From the NCBI RefSeq assembly GCF_050410795.1, contig NZ_CP191258.1, forward strand, positions 3,596,001-3,660,000: a DNA stretch of 64,000 bases, written 5' to 3'. Origin of the DNA: Fontivita pretiosa. Lineage in GTDB: Bacteria > Planctomycetota > Phycisphaerae > Tepidisphaerales > Tepidisphaeraceae. Positions 1 through 9,627 of the stretch are shown here, one piece after another (within the stretch, counting starts at the first letter, position 1; every line of letters begins with the position of its first letter). The translations under genes and the position numbers were made by a program. Below the pieces are notes generated by a model that searched no databases, was not told where the DNA came from, and saw nothing but the letters and a program-made list of their open reading frames with translations.

Positions 1-107
1 CCCACCGTCGGATTCGTTTGTGCAAGCGCCACACGCATGCGCGGGATTATAGCGGCTCAGCAGCGGGGCCACAGAGTCGCTGGCGGCTGCGATGCAGCTT
101 CACACCG

Positions 108-2372
108 CTATCGGCCGGCGGCGCGCGTCGTGGCAGGCGCGGCCTCTCCCAGCCGGTTGCGGATCTCCGTCTCGATCCGAGTGAGCTGATCCAGCGCCAC
201 CGGACCCAGCGGCGGGTCCATCGTCCGGGCGGCGGCGATCAGCTTCAACGCATCGTCATAGGCGAACGACGTGGTCAGACGCTCGGCCTCCTGACGGATC
301 AGCGCGCCCATCGCCGGCTGATGGTTGATGTTCTGGCGAATATTCTCCGAGGCAAAGTCGATGGCCTGGGTGTATTGGCGGTCCAGCAGCAGTGCCCGCA
401 TCCGGTCATTGATCAGGTTGGTGACCACAACCTCGGCGCGCTGGGGTCGAGAGGCCCAGTATTCCAGGGCCAGCCGGAAGTACTCCGCCGCTCGCCTGGG
501 GTCATTCAGCCGCATGTAGATCGCGCCCAGGTTCTGATGTACGCCGGCCAACTGTTCCAGTCGTCCCTGGGCCGAGAGCTTTTCGGCAAGCTGGGTGAGC
601 ACGACCATCTGCCGCTCGGGCTGAGCGCGAAAGCGTTCGGCGAGGTTGGCCAGTTCCTCGATCGCCAGTTGCGGCAGCAGGCTCTGGAGTACCAGCCAGG
701 CGCTTTTCTGCACGCTGGGATCCGGTTCGTTGTCGGGGTCGAGCCTTTGACGGAGCTGTTCCCAGTACCGGTCGGCGTTGCGGAGTTTTCCCAGCGCCTC
801 GACGGCGCGATAGCGTACGCGCGGATCGCGATCGCCAAGGTAGTCGGCCACGACCGAGGCGGATCGCGGATCGCCCAGCTCGCCGATCGCCCGCAGCGCC
901 AGCCCGCGGATCTGCGACGATTCGCCGCGCGACACTTCCAGCAGCCGCATCAGCGTCGGCAGCAGCGATTCCTGACGCAGCGGGGCCATGGCGTCGATCA
1001 CGGCTTCGCGCAGTTCTGCCGTGCCGGTGCCCGGACGAAGACGCTCAAAGGCCTGTCGCAGCGCCTCGGCGGTTTGGCGCGCCAGGGCGGCGTCGGAGTC
1101 GCGGATCTTGGGGCCAAGCTGTTCCAGGGCGCGTGCGGCAGCGGTGGCTGAAAGCGGGGACGGATCGTTGAGCATGGCCAGCAGCGCCGGCACGGCGCGC
1201 AGATCGTTGATCGGCGCCAGGGCATCGGCCAGCCGCGCCCGCACCGCCGGCTCGGTCTCGATCGCGAGCTGCGCCAGCAGCGGTCCCAGCGCTTCAGCGT
1301 CGTTCATTGCCGCCAGCGTTGCCGCCGCCTGCTCCCGAACCTTGGGGCTGCTGTCGCCAATCAGCAGTCGGACCTGCTCGCGTGCGGCGGCGGAGACGGG
1401 GCGGTTGTCCAGCACTTCCTCGCGGACGATCGCAGCCCCGATCGCGCGGATCTCGGCTTCGGCGCTTCTCATGAATCGCAGGAGCATCTCGGCGCGCTGG
1501 GATGCGTTGGCGGCGGTGGTGTACTGCTCGGTGAGCAGCCGCTTCAGCTCGACGCTCAAGTCGCCGTAGCGACGTCGAAACTGTTCCAGCCGCGCCGATC
1601 GCCGGGCCAGCATCTCGGCGCGAAATTCCCCCTCGGGGCGATTGGCCTGAGTTGCCCACCACTGGTTCCACTGGTCCAGGTCCTGCCCGAAGCGGCTCTG
1701 GGCCGCCAGGTCGGCCAGGGCTTCGGCGGCGGCGCGTCGAATCGGCTCGCTCTCGTCGGCGGCGCGCAGCAGATTCATCAGCAGCTCGGCGGTTCGCTTT
1801 TCCACGAAAGAGCCGAGCACAAGGATGGCCTCTCGGCGGACCAGGTCCTGCGCCGGGGGGCGACGCTGCACCAGCGCCATCAGCCGTGTCAGGACCTCCG
1901 GATGATCGCGGTAATTGGCCAGCGCCCGCGCCGCGGCTTCGCTGAGGCTGCGGTTTCCGGCCCAGAGGGCGGCAAAAAGCGGATCGATCAGGGCCGGGTC
2001 CGGGTCCGGATCGTCGGCCAGTGCCCGGGCGGCGGCGGCCTGCGCGTCGGGGTTGGCCAGGTTCATCAGGGCATCGCCCAGCACGGCCCGGGCCTCGGGG
2101 GTTCGCCGCGCCAGCAGTCGCCGGGCGGCTTCGTCCCGCTGTTCGCGCGTCGAGTTGGGGTCATTGAGGATTGCGGCAAGCTGCTGGCGGTCGCGACGGA
2201 TGTATTCGGCGATGTCGCGGGCGATGTCCCAGGTGGTGGGGGCAGTGGCTGGCGCGGCGACGGGGGGAGTGCTGTCCTGAGGCGGCGCCTGCGCCGACAG
2301 GCAGCGATCGGGCGCAAGCACGCCGGCAGCCATTGTCGCCGCCAGCACCGTCGCCACCAGCCTGAGATTCAT
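108..2372 (-). CDS. Exported HEAT-repeat protein with C-terminal TPR-like region
   Basis: The protein has about 754 residues. The reading frame extends upstream to 2585, but the ATG at 2372 is preferred because it begins a good signal peptide (basic n-region MNLR, hydrophobic core, Ala-rich cleavage region). The body, about residues 90-560, is a run of HEAT/PBS-lyase-type helical repeats with recurrent A-x-x-AL-x-x-LGD patterns. The last 180 residues look TPR-like (a repeat with NLGAIYMRLND near residue 630). Such repeats form protein-binding solenoids; no catalytic motif is visible and no specific function can be given. Product is probably periplasmic. It is divergent from the TPR gene at 2748. 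Family type is firm, function unknown. Confidence 0.85.
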   Translation of the reverse strand: MNLRLVATVLAATMAAGVLAPDRCLSAQAPPQDSTPPVAAPATAPTTWDIARDIAEYIRRDRQQLAAILNDPNSTREQRDEAARRLLARRTPEARAVLGDALMNLANPDAQAAAARALADDPDPDPALIDPLFAALWAGNRSLSEAAARALANYRDHPEVLTRLMALVQRRPPAQDLVRREAILVLGSFVEKRTAELLMNLLRAADESEPIRRAAAEALADLAAQSRFGQDLDQWNQWWATQANRPEGEFRAEMLARRSARLEQFRRRYGDLSVELKRLLTEQYTTAANASQRAEMLLRFMRSAEAEIRAIGAAIVREEVLDNRPVSAAAREQVRLLIGDSSPKVREQAAATLAAMNDAEALGPLLAQLAIETEPAVRARLADALAPINDLRAVPALLAMLNDPSPLSATAAARALEQLGPKIRDSDAALARQTAEALRQAFERLRPGTGTAELREAVIDAMAPLRQESLLPTLMRLLEVSRGESSQIRGLALRAIGELGDPRSASVVADYLGDRDPRVRYRAVEALGKLRNADRYWEQLRQRLDPDNEPDPSVQKSAWLVLQSLLPQLAIEELANLAERFRAQPERQMVVLTQLAEKLSAQGRLEQLAGVHQNLGAIYMRLNDPRRAAEYFRLALEYWASRPQRAEVVVTNLINDRMRALLLDRQYTQAIDFASENIRQNINHQPAMGALIRQEAERLTTSFAYDDALKLIAAARTMDPPLGPVALDQLTRIETEIRNRLGEAAPATTRAAGR

Positions 2373-2747
2373 TCCCGCCGCCACGCGTCCATCCGCACCT
2401 GTTGGACCTGAAGGACCCGCATTTGTCCCGATCACGCAGCTCCACGCCGAGCTGTCCGGCTGAGTTCGGTCAACGGCGCGATCCGCCCAACCGCCGCCCG
2501 CCGGGCACAAGGCTCCGGCCAAAAGCGGCGAATTTCCCGCAACGCGCCGCGGTCGGCAGAGTAACGTATTTTGCATCGCCCGCAAAGTGCGCCCGGCCAG
2601 GGCGAACGATTCGGCTCAGGCTGGATTGGGGCTTTGTCGCGAGTTGTTCTTGCTGCGACGGCGGGCTGGATCGTAAAGTGTGGCGCGACAGGTTTGCGGC
2701 AGGATCAGGACGTTTGCCGTGGGCCGGGCATATTCAGGCGGACGGCC
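2373..2747. promoter_or_regulatory. 375-bp divergent intergenic region
   Basis: This stretch separates the HEAT-repeat gene (minus) from the TPR gene (plus) and must carry the promoters of both. The upstream extensions of both reading frames run into it, but they lack protein-like composition and the better starts lie at its edges. I see no clear sigma-70 boxes, inverted repeat or RNA structure in it. Confidence 0.4.
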
Positions 2748-4100
2748 ATGTCGATCGAGAGCAACGAGTGCGACTGGAATGAGGCCGAACAGCGCGTGGA
2801 GCGCGCCCAGGAACTTTTCGAGCAGCGCCGCTGGCAGGAGGCCCTGGAGGAGCTGCGCGCCGCCACCAGCATCAATCCGTACAACTCAAGCTGGCATTAC
2901 AACATCGGACTGACGCTCGATCAGCTCGGCCGGCACGAGGAGGCGATCCAGGCCTACCAGCAGGCGCTGAGCATCGAGCCAAACGATGTGCAGGCGCTGC
3001 ACCGGATGGCGGTGGACCTGCATGAAATCGGGCGCTTCCACGACGCCATCGCCGCCTTCGAACGCATCGAGCAGATCGACAGCGCCTTTGAACCGGCTTA
3101 CTGCGGACGGATCCTGAGCTATGCTGAACTTGGCCAGCATCAGCGCGCCGAGGAGATGTTCTATCTGGCCAGGCTCTATCGCGAGGATTGCCCCGATTGC
3201 TACTACAACATCGGGGTGAGCCTGGCGGCGCGGAAGCAGTACGACCGGGCGATCTACTGCTGGCAGCGGGCGCTGGATTTGGATGAGCAGCATCCCGAGG
3301 CTCACCTGCGGATCGCCGAAGCGCTGTGGAGCAAGGGGGAGTTGGAGAAGGCCCGGCAGCATTACATCGAGGGCTTGCGCCAGGAACCGGGCAACACCGC
3401 GACACTGCTGGATCTGGCCGAGCTGCTGTGGGAGATGGGGCGGGTTGATGAGGCGGGGGAAAAGATCCGCAGCGCCGTTGAGCTTGCCCCGGACGATCCG
3501 GCCGGACACTGCCTGCTGGGACGATGGCTGCTGGATCATGGGCGGGGAGCCGAGGCGGAACTGTCCCTCCGCCGGGCCATCGAGCTTGATCCGACCTGTC
3601 CGGGGGTGCATTTGCAACTTGCGCGCCTGTTCCTGAGCCGCCGCGACCTGGCCGAGGCCAGACGCCAGCTCCGCGCCGAGCTGCTGCTGCGGCCTAACGA
3701 TCCTCAGACTCTGCTGGATCTATCCAACCTGCTGGTGGATCTTGGCGAGATCCGACCGGCGCTGGCATGTCTCAAACGCCTGGTGCAACTGGCCCCCGAT
3801 CATGCCGGCGGCTGGCAGAACCTGGCCGTGGCGCACTTCCTTCGCGGGCGATACGACGAGGGCATCGCCGCCAGTCACGAATCGCTCAAGCACGACCCGG
3901 ACAACGTGCAGGCGATGCACAACCTGGCGCTTGCGCTGGGCCGGATGGGGCGTTACGACGAGGCGATCGCGATTGTGCGCCAGGGGCTGACAAAGGCCCC
4001 GAAGGACATATCGCTCCAGCGTGTGGAACTGCGACTGCACCTGCTGCGAGTGCGGCAGCGGATCGCCAGCCTGTGCCGCAGATTGCTGCGGTGGCAGTAG
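2748..4100 (+). CDS. Tetratricopeptide repeat protein
   Basis: A 450-residue protein made almost wholly of TPR units: about eleven consecutive 34-residue repeats with the usual W/Y-x-x-LG-x-x, A-x-x-x-Y/F, A-x-x-x-P spacing from about residue 12 to 425. It ends in a short basic amphipathic tail (R-rich, last 25 residues). The ATG at 2748 is preferred over an in-frame upstream start at 2571 because the TPR fold begins right after it (MSIESNECDW). No signal peptide and no enzymatic domain are seen, so a cytosolic scaffold or adaptor role is likely. Divergent from the HEAT-repeat gene. Confidence 0.88.
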   Translation: MSIESNECDWNEAEQRVERAQELFEQRRWQEALEELRAATSINPYNSSWHYNIGLTLDQLGRHEEAIQAYQQALSIEPNDVQALHRMAVDLHEIGRFHDAIAAFERIEQIDSAFEPAYCGRILSYAELGQHQRAEEMFYLARLYREDCPDCYYNIGVSLAARKQYDRAIYCWQRALDLDEQHPEAHLRIAEALWSKGELEKARQHYIEGLRQEPGNTATLLDLAELLWEMGRVDEAGEKIRSAVELAPDDPAGHCLLGRWLLDHGRGAEAELSLRRAIELDPTCPGVHLQLARLFLSRRDLAEARRQLRAELLLRPNDPQTLLDLSNLLVDLGEIRPALACLKRLVQLAPDHAGGWQNLAVAHFLRGRYDEGIAASHESLKHDPDNVQAMHNLALALGRMGRYDEAIAIVRQGLTKAPKDISLQRVELRLHLLRVRQRIASLCRRLLRWQ

Positions 4101-4143
4101 CCGTGTCACCTGATCCGTCCTTGACGCGAAAGGAGGGGTCGAT

Positions 4144-4872
4144 ATGGCTCGCGCAATTCGTAAGCGTTGCATCGCACTCGCTGTGGCCGGGGCGGGGTTG
4201 ACCGCAGCCTCGGCCGCTCAGGCGGGGCTGGTGCTGGACCTTCGCCTGGCCGACGGCGGGGGCAAGTTCAAGTTCGTCTCCCAGGGCGAGGTCGTCCCCC
4301 TCCAGCTCTTCGGCATCGTCCAGGGCACCGACGGCATCGACAACGAAACGCTGTACAACGTCTTCGCCGTTCTCCGCAGTTCCACCGGCGGGCTGCTGGG
4401 CGACTTCTCGCCCGCCATGCTACAGCCGCCGTTCGACACTGTTGCGGCGCAGCCGGGCGTGCCGCTCGACGCCGACGGGGACGGTGATTTGGACCTCGGT
4501 GCCGCCATCGGGGGACCGGGTAACACATTTCTTTTCGCTCGCGCGGATTACCCCTTCCCCGAGCCGCAGGGCGCGCGCATCGGCGCAGATGCGGAAGAGT
4601 TTCATTTGGCCAGCATCTCCTGGACGGTAACTGGAAGTTCTGGCGAATCTATGCTGAACGCCTATCGCGTCGCCAATTTCCCGGCAGAGACGGCGCTCCT
4701 TCTAGAGGACGGCGCGCCGACCACCACGGGTCCGACCTCTGCTGCGGGTGTCGTTGTGGTTGTCCCCGAACCCAGCACAGCCGCCATCCTATGCGCTTGT
4801 GGGTTAGGGCTTGGCGCGATCCAACGCGGACGTTTGCGTCGGCCCACCTGGTCGATGAGGTCATCCATCTGA
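4144..4872 (+). CDS. PEP-CTERM sorted exported protein
   Basis: A 242-residue protein with a Sec signal peptide (about residues 1-28, cleavage near AAQA-G) and a C-terminal PEP-CTERM cassette: VPEPST, a hydrophobic stretch (AAILCACGLGLGAI) and a basic end (RGRLRRP) at about residues 206-234. PEP-CTERM proteins are handled by an exosortase and put on the surface or in the matrix; no exosortase gene is in this window. A strong Shine-Dalgarno (AGGAGGGG at 4131-4138) fixes the start. The middle is beta-rich, with a DADGDGDLDLG loop near residue 110 that could bind calcium. The last eight residues after the Arg cluster look accidental, so the original stop may have been lost beside the decayed gene downstream. 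Confidence 0.82.
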   Translation: MARAIRKRCIALAVAGAGLTAASAAQAGLVLDLRLADGGGKFKFVSQGEVVPLQLFGIVQGTDGIDNETLYNVFAVLRSSTGGLLGDFSPAMLQPPFDTVAAQPGVPLDADGDGDLDLGAAIGGPGNTFLFARADYPFPEPQGARIGADAEEFHLASISWTVTGSSGESMLNAYRVANFPAETALLLEDGAPTTTGPTSAAGVVVVVPEPSTAAILCACGLGLGAIQRGRLRRPTWSMRSSI

Positions 4873-4930
4873 CGAAGAAAGGCGTCGCGCATCTGTTTGG
4901 GCACCAGCCGAGGAATTGGAGGACGCTGTG

Positions 4931-6881
4931 ATGCTCGCACTAACGTCACGCCAATCAGACCTTCGGCGTCGGATTCGATTGACATTGGAGGTGATGCGAC
5001 GTGGCCTGACCTCGCGCGCTGATAGGCGGGGTCGTACCCGATGTCTCCAGTTCGAGGCGGAGGAACTGGAACGGCGCAGGATGCTGTCGGTCTCGTTGAC
5101 GCTCGATCGGAGTGAAACTCAAACTCAGACGATCGTCCCCGGTGAGGTCGTAAACGCGAGCAATGATGCAACCGCCGTGCAAAGTGAGATGAGTGTGGCA
5201 GTAAATCCGAAGAATCCGCGGAATATCGTCGGATTCAGCCACCACATAGTCGGTCTGCCGGCAAATCAAATCAATGTTTAACTACAGCACCAATGGAGGC
5301 GCAAGCTGGAACATGAACCCGATCGACGGGGCTGATGACAGTCTGGGATCAGCGACGCGGTTCGATCCCACGATCACCTTCGACGATGACGGTCGGGTTT
5401 ACGTCGGTTACGGCGTTCATGCTGCCGATGGTCGCGTAACGGTCGTGGTCGCGAGCGATGACCTCGATGGTGGACAATCGTTTGACAGGTTTACGACTGT
5501 CGAGTCTCAGCTCGGACATCCGGTGTTCCCGGTGCTCGACAAGTGGTTTCTCGCGAGCGGTCGCGACCCAACTACTGGCAATCCGGCGGTCTACATCGCC
5601 TACTCGGCCCCTGTGGGAATTGTCGTCGCGGGCTCCAACAACGGTGGCGCTAGTTTCACTGCCCCGATCGCCGTTAGCTCCCCAACGACGGGCGGGTTGT
5701 TCGCTTGTCCGGCCGTCGGGCCCAATGGCGAGCTCTACATCTCGTGGTGGGATATCGCCGGAGGTAGATGATCTTGAAGCCGTGCACGTGGACGCCGCGT
5801 TCGTCAGCTCGGGCAACACGCTGACCGTTGAGGGCACCAGCGGCAACGACAACATTGTGGTGAGCCGCGTGCCCAACAACGACAGCTTCCTCCAGGTGGT
5901 CGTGAACGGGCAGACGGAGTTCGCTGGACGGCGCGACACGATCGGCAGGATGACCATCAACGGTTTGGCGGGAGGCGACGAGATCATCATCGACGACGAT
6001 CTGCTGGCGATCCCGGCGACGGTCAACGGCGGGGACGGCATCGACACGATCGAAGTCCGCGGCAGCGCGGCCAACAACTTCATTACGTCGATGGCGGGCC
6101 GGGGCTGGACATGGTGAAGGTGAACACCGACTCCGGCGGAGCGACCGGCGTGGCGCGCGTGAAGTTCGAGGTGACCCAGGACCTGGCGCTGCTCCAGATC
6201 TAAGCCGCAGGCATTGCCAGCGTGGACGTGAACGGCAGCACCGTCGTGGACACCAATACGCTCACGATCTCCACCGACGACGCCGACGGCAGACTCGACC
6301 TGAATGACAACGATCTGATCGTCCGCAACACGCCTGACCTGGCGGCGATCACCACGCTGATCAAGACCGCGCTGGAGAACGGCGGGGCCTTCGACTGGCA
6401 GGGCATCGGCATCGGCAGCACGCAGGCGCACCTGCGCAACCAGCTCGCCGGCAGTTTCCTCTATGGCGTGGGCGTGTTGCGGAACGACCTGTCCGGCCAC
6501 GTTGACGCCACCGATTACAGTCTGCTCGACTCCGGGTACGTGAACGGCCGGGTTGGCTGGATCTTCGGGGACTTCGATTACAGCGGAAACTTGGACGCCA
6601 CCGACTACGCGCTGATCGACAACGCCTATGTGAACCAGTCCGGCACGCTGGGCCCGATGCGAAGCTCCGGCACGCGCTCCAACGCGGCGGAGGAGTTGTT
6701 CGGCTCGTGGAAGTACGACCTGGGCACGGCGGAGGAGATGATCCAGCGGCACCGCAAGGAGTTCGGCAGCGACTACGACGACGCGCTGGATGCCATTCGC
6801 AGTGGCAAGCTGGGGCTGAACCGGCTGGTGTGGTTCGTCGTTGTTCCGACACCGGAGGAACGGAAGTCGCGGCAGTTGTGA
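4931..6881 (+). pseudogene. Decayed planctomycete surface protein (sialidase-like, RTX-like and dockerin-type segments)
   Basis: Three frames must be joined to read one protein. Segment one (ATG 4931, GGAGG Shine-Dalgarno at 4918-4922) has the planctomycete N-terminal motif FEAEELERRRMLS and then a BNR/sialidase-like beginning; it hits a stop at 5281. The same fold continues in another frame from about 5274 (NYSTNGGASW) to a stop at 5771. A third frame, about 5770-6117, gives an RTX/hemolysin-like calcium-binding stretch (SGNDNIVV, NGGDGIDTIEV). A further shift near 6090 and an in-frame TAA at 6201-6203 precede the last segment to 6881, which carries two dockerin-type repeats (GHVDATDYSLLDSGYVN and GNLDATDYALIDNAYVN). 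The sialidase part is too short for a full propeller, so an internal deletion is also likely. Confidence 0.75.
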
Positions 6882-6908
6882 TGGCCGCGGGTTCCTGATG
6901 CGCCGCAA

Positions 6909-8651
6909 TCACTTCACCTTCGCCACAATCATCGTTACGTCGTCGGTTCGGCGGGTCAGCCCGACGAAGCGGCGCATTTCCCAGAGGATGTTCTGGGCGA
7001 CGGTTTCGGCAGTGTCGCCGCCTTTTTTGAACGCCTCGATGATGCGCTGTCGCCCGAAGGTCTGGTTTTCGAAGTTCATCGCATCGGCCAGTCCGTCGGT
7101 GTAGAGCAGCAGCAGGTCGCCGGATCGGAGATCGACGATGGATTGCGTATAGGCCTCGTCCGGGTCCACGCCCAGGACCATGTTGTCGCTGCGCAGCTCG
7201 GTGACCTGCCCGTCGCGCAGCAGCAGTCCGGGTGGATGACCGGCGTTGCAGTAGGTGAGCCGGCGGTTGTTGGCGTCGAGCACGCCGTAAAACAGCGTGA
7301 CGAACTCCGTGGGCTTGCTGTCGCGGTGGAGCATGATGTTGAGGCGGCGGATGACTTCGTAGAGGTAGTAGACGTTGTCCACCTGTGCCCGCAGCGCGGC
7401 GCGAACCGAGGCCATGATCAGCGACGCCGGCACCCCCTTGCCCGCCACGTCGGCGATGACCAGTCCCACGTTGTCGTACGGCAGCGGGATGAAGTCGTAG
7501 AAGTCTCCACCCAGCTCAAAGCACGGCACATATACGGCGGCCAGGTCGATCCCCGGAACCTGCGGGGGTTGCTGGGGGATCATGCGCTGCTGGACCTCGG
7601 CGGCCATGCGGACCTGCTTCTCCAGCGCCTCGGCCTGGAGCGTCTCGTCGAGCAGTCGCGCGTTTTCGATGGCGGCGGCGGCCTGCGCGGCCACGGCCTT
7701 GAGCAGATTGATCCGCAACTGGCTGAACGTCTGCTCGGTTTCGGTGTACAGCCGCAGCACGCCGATCGGCTTGCCCTGGTAGCGCATGCCCACGGCCAGG
7801 AATGAGGCAATTCCCTCGCGTTGCGCGTCGGCGGGGTACAGCACGCGCGGGTCGGTGGCCATGTTCCGCACATAGCAGTATCCCACTTCCGACAGCGCGA
7901 TCTGGTCGATCTCGGACTTGCTGAGGCGAATCGGCCCCTTCTGAAGATACTGCTGGGAGAGGTTGTGCACCGCCTTGATCACCAGCTCGTCCTGTTCCGG
8001 GTCCAGCAGCCGGATGGAGGCGGCCTTGACGCCCATGATCTCCGCGACGGCGCGGACAGTCCGCTGGAGCACTCTGGGCAGGTCGCGGGCGTTGGCGAGC
8101 ATCATCGAGAGGTTGTAGACGGCGGTCAGCTCGTCGATGCGCTGGCGAAGCTGGAACTCCTGGTAGCAGAGCCGTGCCAGTGCGTTGGCGATGAGGTAGA
8201 GGAACTGAATCGCCGCCGGACGCGTGTTCTTCGCCCGTGTCAGAGCTGAGATCAGGCTCTTGAGCTGTTTGAAATCCAGGTTGTATTTCTGCGCCAGGGC
8301 CTGCAGCCGGGTGTCATCGATGTTGGCGCAGGCGCCATCGGGCAGGGGGGTCATGCGGATCGTGCCCAGCCGCTGGTTATTGACGATGATCGGGGCGACG
8401 TAGACGCGTCCTTCCTTCTGCGGTCCCTCGGCCGAGGCCAGCTCATCGGCCTGCGCGATCGCGCGCTGTCTCTGGAGAAACTGCCGCGTGGGCGTGGGCT
8501 GGGTCAGGACGGTGCCATCGGCGTCGGTGATGATCGCTTTCACGTTCGCAACCGCCGCAAAGCCGTCCTGGATCTCCTGAAGCGTGGCCAGGTCCAGGAA
8601 ATCTGTCAGGTGCAGATTCTGTGAATCCAAGGGGGTCTGCTGCTGCAACAT
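6909..8651 (-). CDS. PocR/GAF-domain PP2C-type (RsbU/SpoIIE-like) serine phosphatase
   Basis: About 580 residues. Order: PocR-like ligand-sensing domain (about 10-140), a helical linker, a GAF domain (about 170-335), a short coiled coil, then a PP2C_SIG phosphatase domain (about 365-580). Metal-binding aspartates are in GGDFYDF, IADVAGKGVPA, YTDGLADA and RRTDDVTMIV, so the enzyme should be active. Such proteins usually dephosphorylate an anti-sigma-factor antagonist in a partner-switching pathway, but no anti-sigma or STAS gene is next to it. The ATG at 8651 is preferred to an upstream in-frame TTG at 8672. Its 3' end meets the pseudogene (convergent). Confidence 0.9.
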   Translation of the reverse strand: MLQQQTPLDSQNLHLTDFLDLATLQEIQDGFAAVANVKAIITDADGTVLTQPTPTRQFLQRQRAIAQADELASAEGPQKEGRVYVAPIIVNNQRLGTIRMTPLPDGACANIDDTRLQALAQKYNLDFKQLKSLISALTRAKNTRPAAIQFLYLIANALARLCYQEFQLRQRIDELTAVYNLSMMLANARDLPRVLQRTVRAVAEIMGVKAASIRLLDPEQDELVIKAVHNLSQQYLQKGPIRLSKSEIDQIALSEVGYCYVRNMATDPRVLYPADAQREGIASFLAVGMRYQGKPIGVLRLYTETEQTFSQLRINLLKAVAAQAAAAIENARLLDETLQAEALEKQVRMAAEVQQRMIPQQPPQVPGIDLAAVYVPCFELGGDFYDFIPLPYDNVGLVIADVAGKGVPASLIMASVRAALRAQVDNVYYLYEVIRRLNIMLHRDSKPTEFVTLFYGVLDANNRRLTYCNAGHPPGLLLRDGQVTELRSDNMVLGVDPDEAYTQSIVDLRSGDLLLLYTDGLADAMNFENQTFGRQRIIEAFKKGGDTAETVAQNILWEMRRFVGLTRRTDDVTMIVAKVK

Positions 8652-8748
8652 TGGCGGGAAATTGTAGCGCAAGTGTCAGGTGGTTCAAATCGGATGGCGG
8701 TACCAAGGGCAGTGCCCAATTCGGCGGGTTCGCGGTATTCTGTTGATC

Positions 8749-9555
8749 ATGCCAACCCGCACTGTGAACAACGTGACGTTTCATTATGCCGAGCGTGGGC
8801 ACGGCACGCCGATCGTGCTGGTGCATGGCTTTCCGCTGGACGGGCGAATCTGGGAGGCGCAGCTCGAGTCGCTCAGCGACCGCTATCGGGTGATCGCGCC
8901 GGATCTGCGCGGCTTCGGGCAGTCGATCTCGTCCGAGCCGTTCACGATCGAATCGCTGGCCGATGATCTGCATGCGCTGCTGCGCGCGATCGGGGCATTG
9001 CCGGCGATTGTGGCGGGTCTTTCGATGGGCGGATACGTCGCCCTGGCGTTCGCCCGCAAATATCCCGCCGACCTGCGGGCGCTGGGACTGATCGACACCC
9101 GCGCCGAGGCCGACGCGCCTGCCGCCAGAGAAGCACGCGACAAGATGATCGAGCTGGTCCGCACGCACGGCACCAGGGCCGTCGCAGAGCAGATGTTTCC
9201 CAAAATGCTGGCGGAGCAGACGCTTCATGGCCGGCAGGATATCGCGCACAGGCTTCGGCGAATCATGGAGTCGCAGCCGCCCAGGACGGTCGAGTATGCG
9301 CTGGCGGCGATGCGCGATCGCCCGGACTTTACCTCGGACCTGCCTTCGATCGCGGTGCCGACGCTGATCATTGTCGGCGAGCACGACGTGATCACTCCGC
9401 CCGCCGTCGCCGAGGCCATGAGCAAGCAGATCCGCAATCCGACGCTGGTGGTCATCCGCCGTGCCGGGCATCTGGCCCCCATGGAACAGCCGGAGGATGT
9501 GACCACGGCGATTCGCCGCTTCGCCGAGATGGCGACGAGGTCAGACGGGCGCTGA
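8749..9555 (+). CDS. Alpha/beta-fold hydrolase
   Basis: A 268-residue soluble alpha/beta hydrolase with a complete triad: nucleophile Ser92 in GLSMGG, Asp213 in VGEHDVITPP, His241 in RAGHLAPMEQPE. The oxyanion-hole motif is VLVHGFPLDG at about residues 23-32. The C-terminal pattern resembles 3-oxoadipate enol-lactonase and esterase-like members, but no pathway genes are nearby, so the substrate is open. The ATG at 8749 starts right before the first beta strand; an upstream GTG at 8680 would add an unlikely extension. It may be cotranscribed with the protease gene 72 bp downstream. Confidence 0.88.
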   Translation: MPTRTVNNVTFHYAERGHGTPIVLVHGFPLDGRIWEAQLESLSDRYRVIAPDLRGFGQSISSEPFTIESLADDLHALLRAIGALPAIVAGLSMGGYVALAFARKYPADLRALGLIDTRAEADAPAAREARDKMIELVRTHGTRAVAEQMFPKMLAEQTLHGRQDIAHRLRRIMESQPPRTVEYALAAMRDRPDFTSDLPSIAVPTLIIVGEHDVITPPAVAEAMSKQIRNPTLVVIRRAGHLAPMEQPEDVTTAIRRFAEMATRSDGR

Positions 9556-9627
9556 GCGGACAACAGGGCCGCATCCGGTCTGTTGAAAGCTGTCGGCTTG
9601 TTCACGCACTCATGCTATGATTCGGGC

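Noticed and set aside
4662..5171. Minus-strand open frame across the end of the PEP-CTERM gene and the pseudogene start
   Set aside because: One part (around 4840-4960) reads somewhat like protein, but it lacks a ribosome site, crosses two plus-strand reading frames and matches no family I know.
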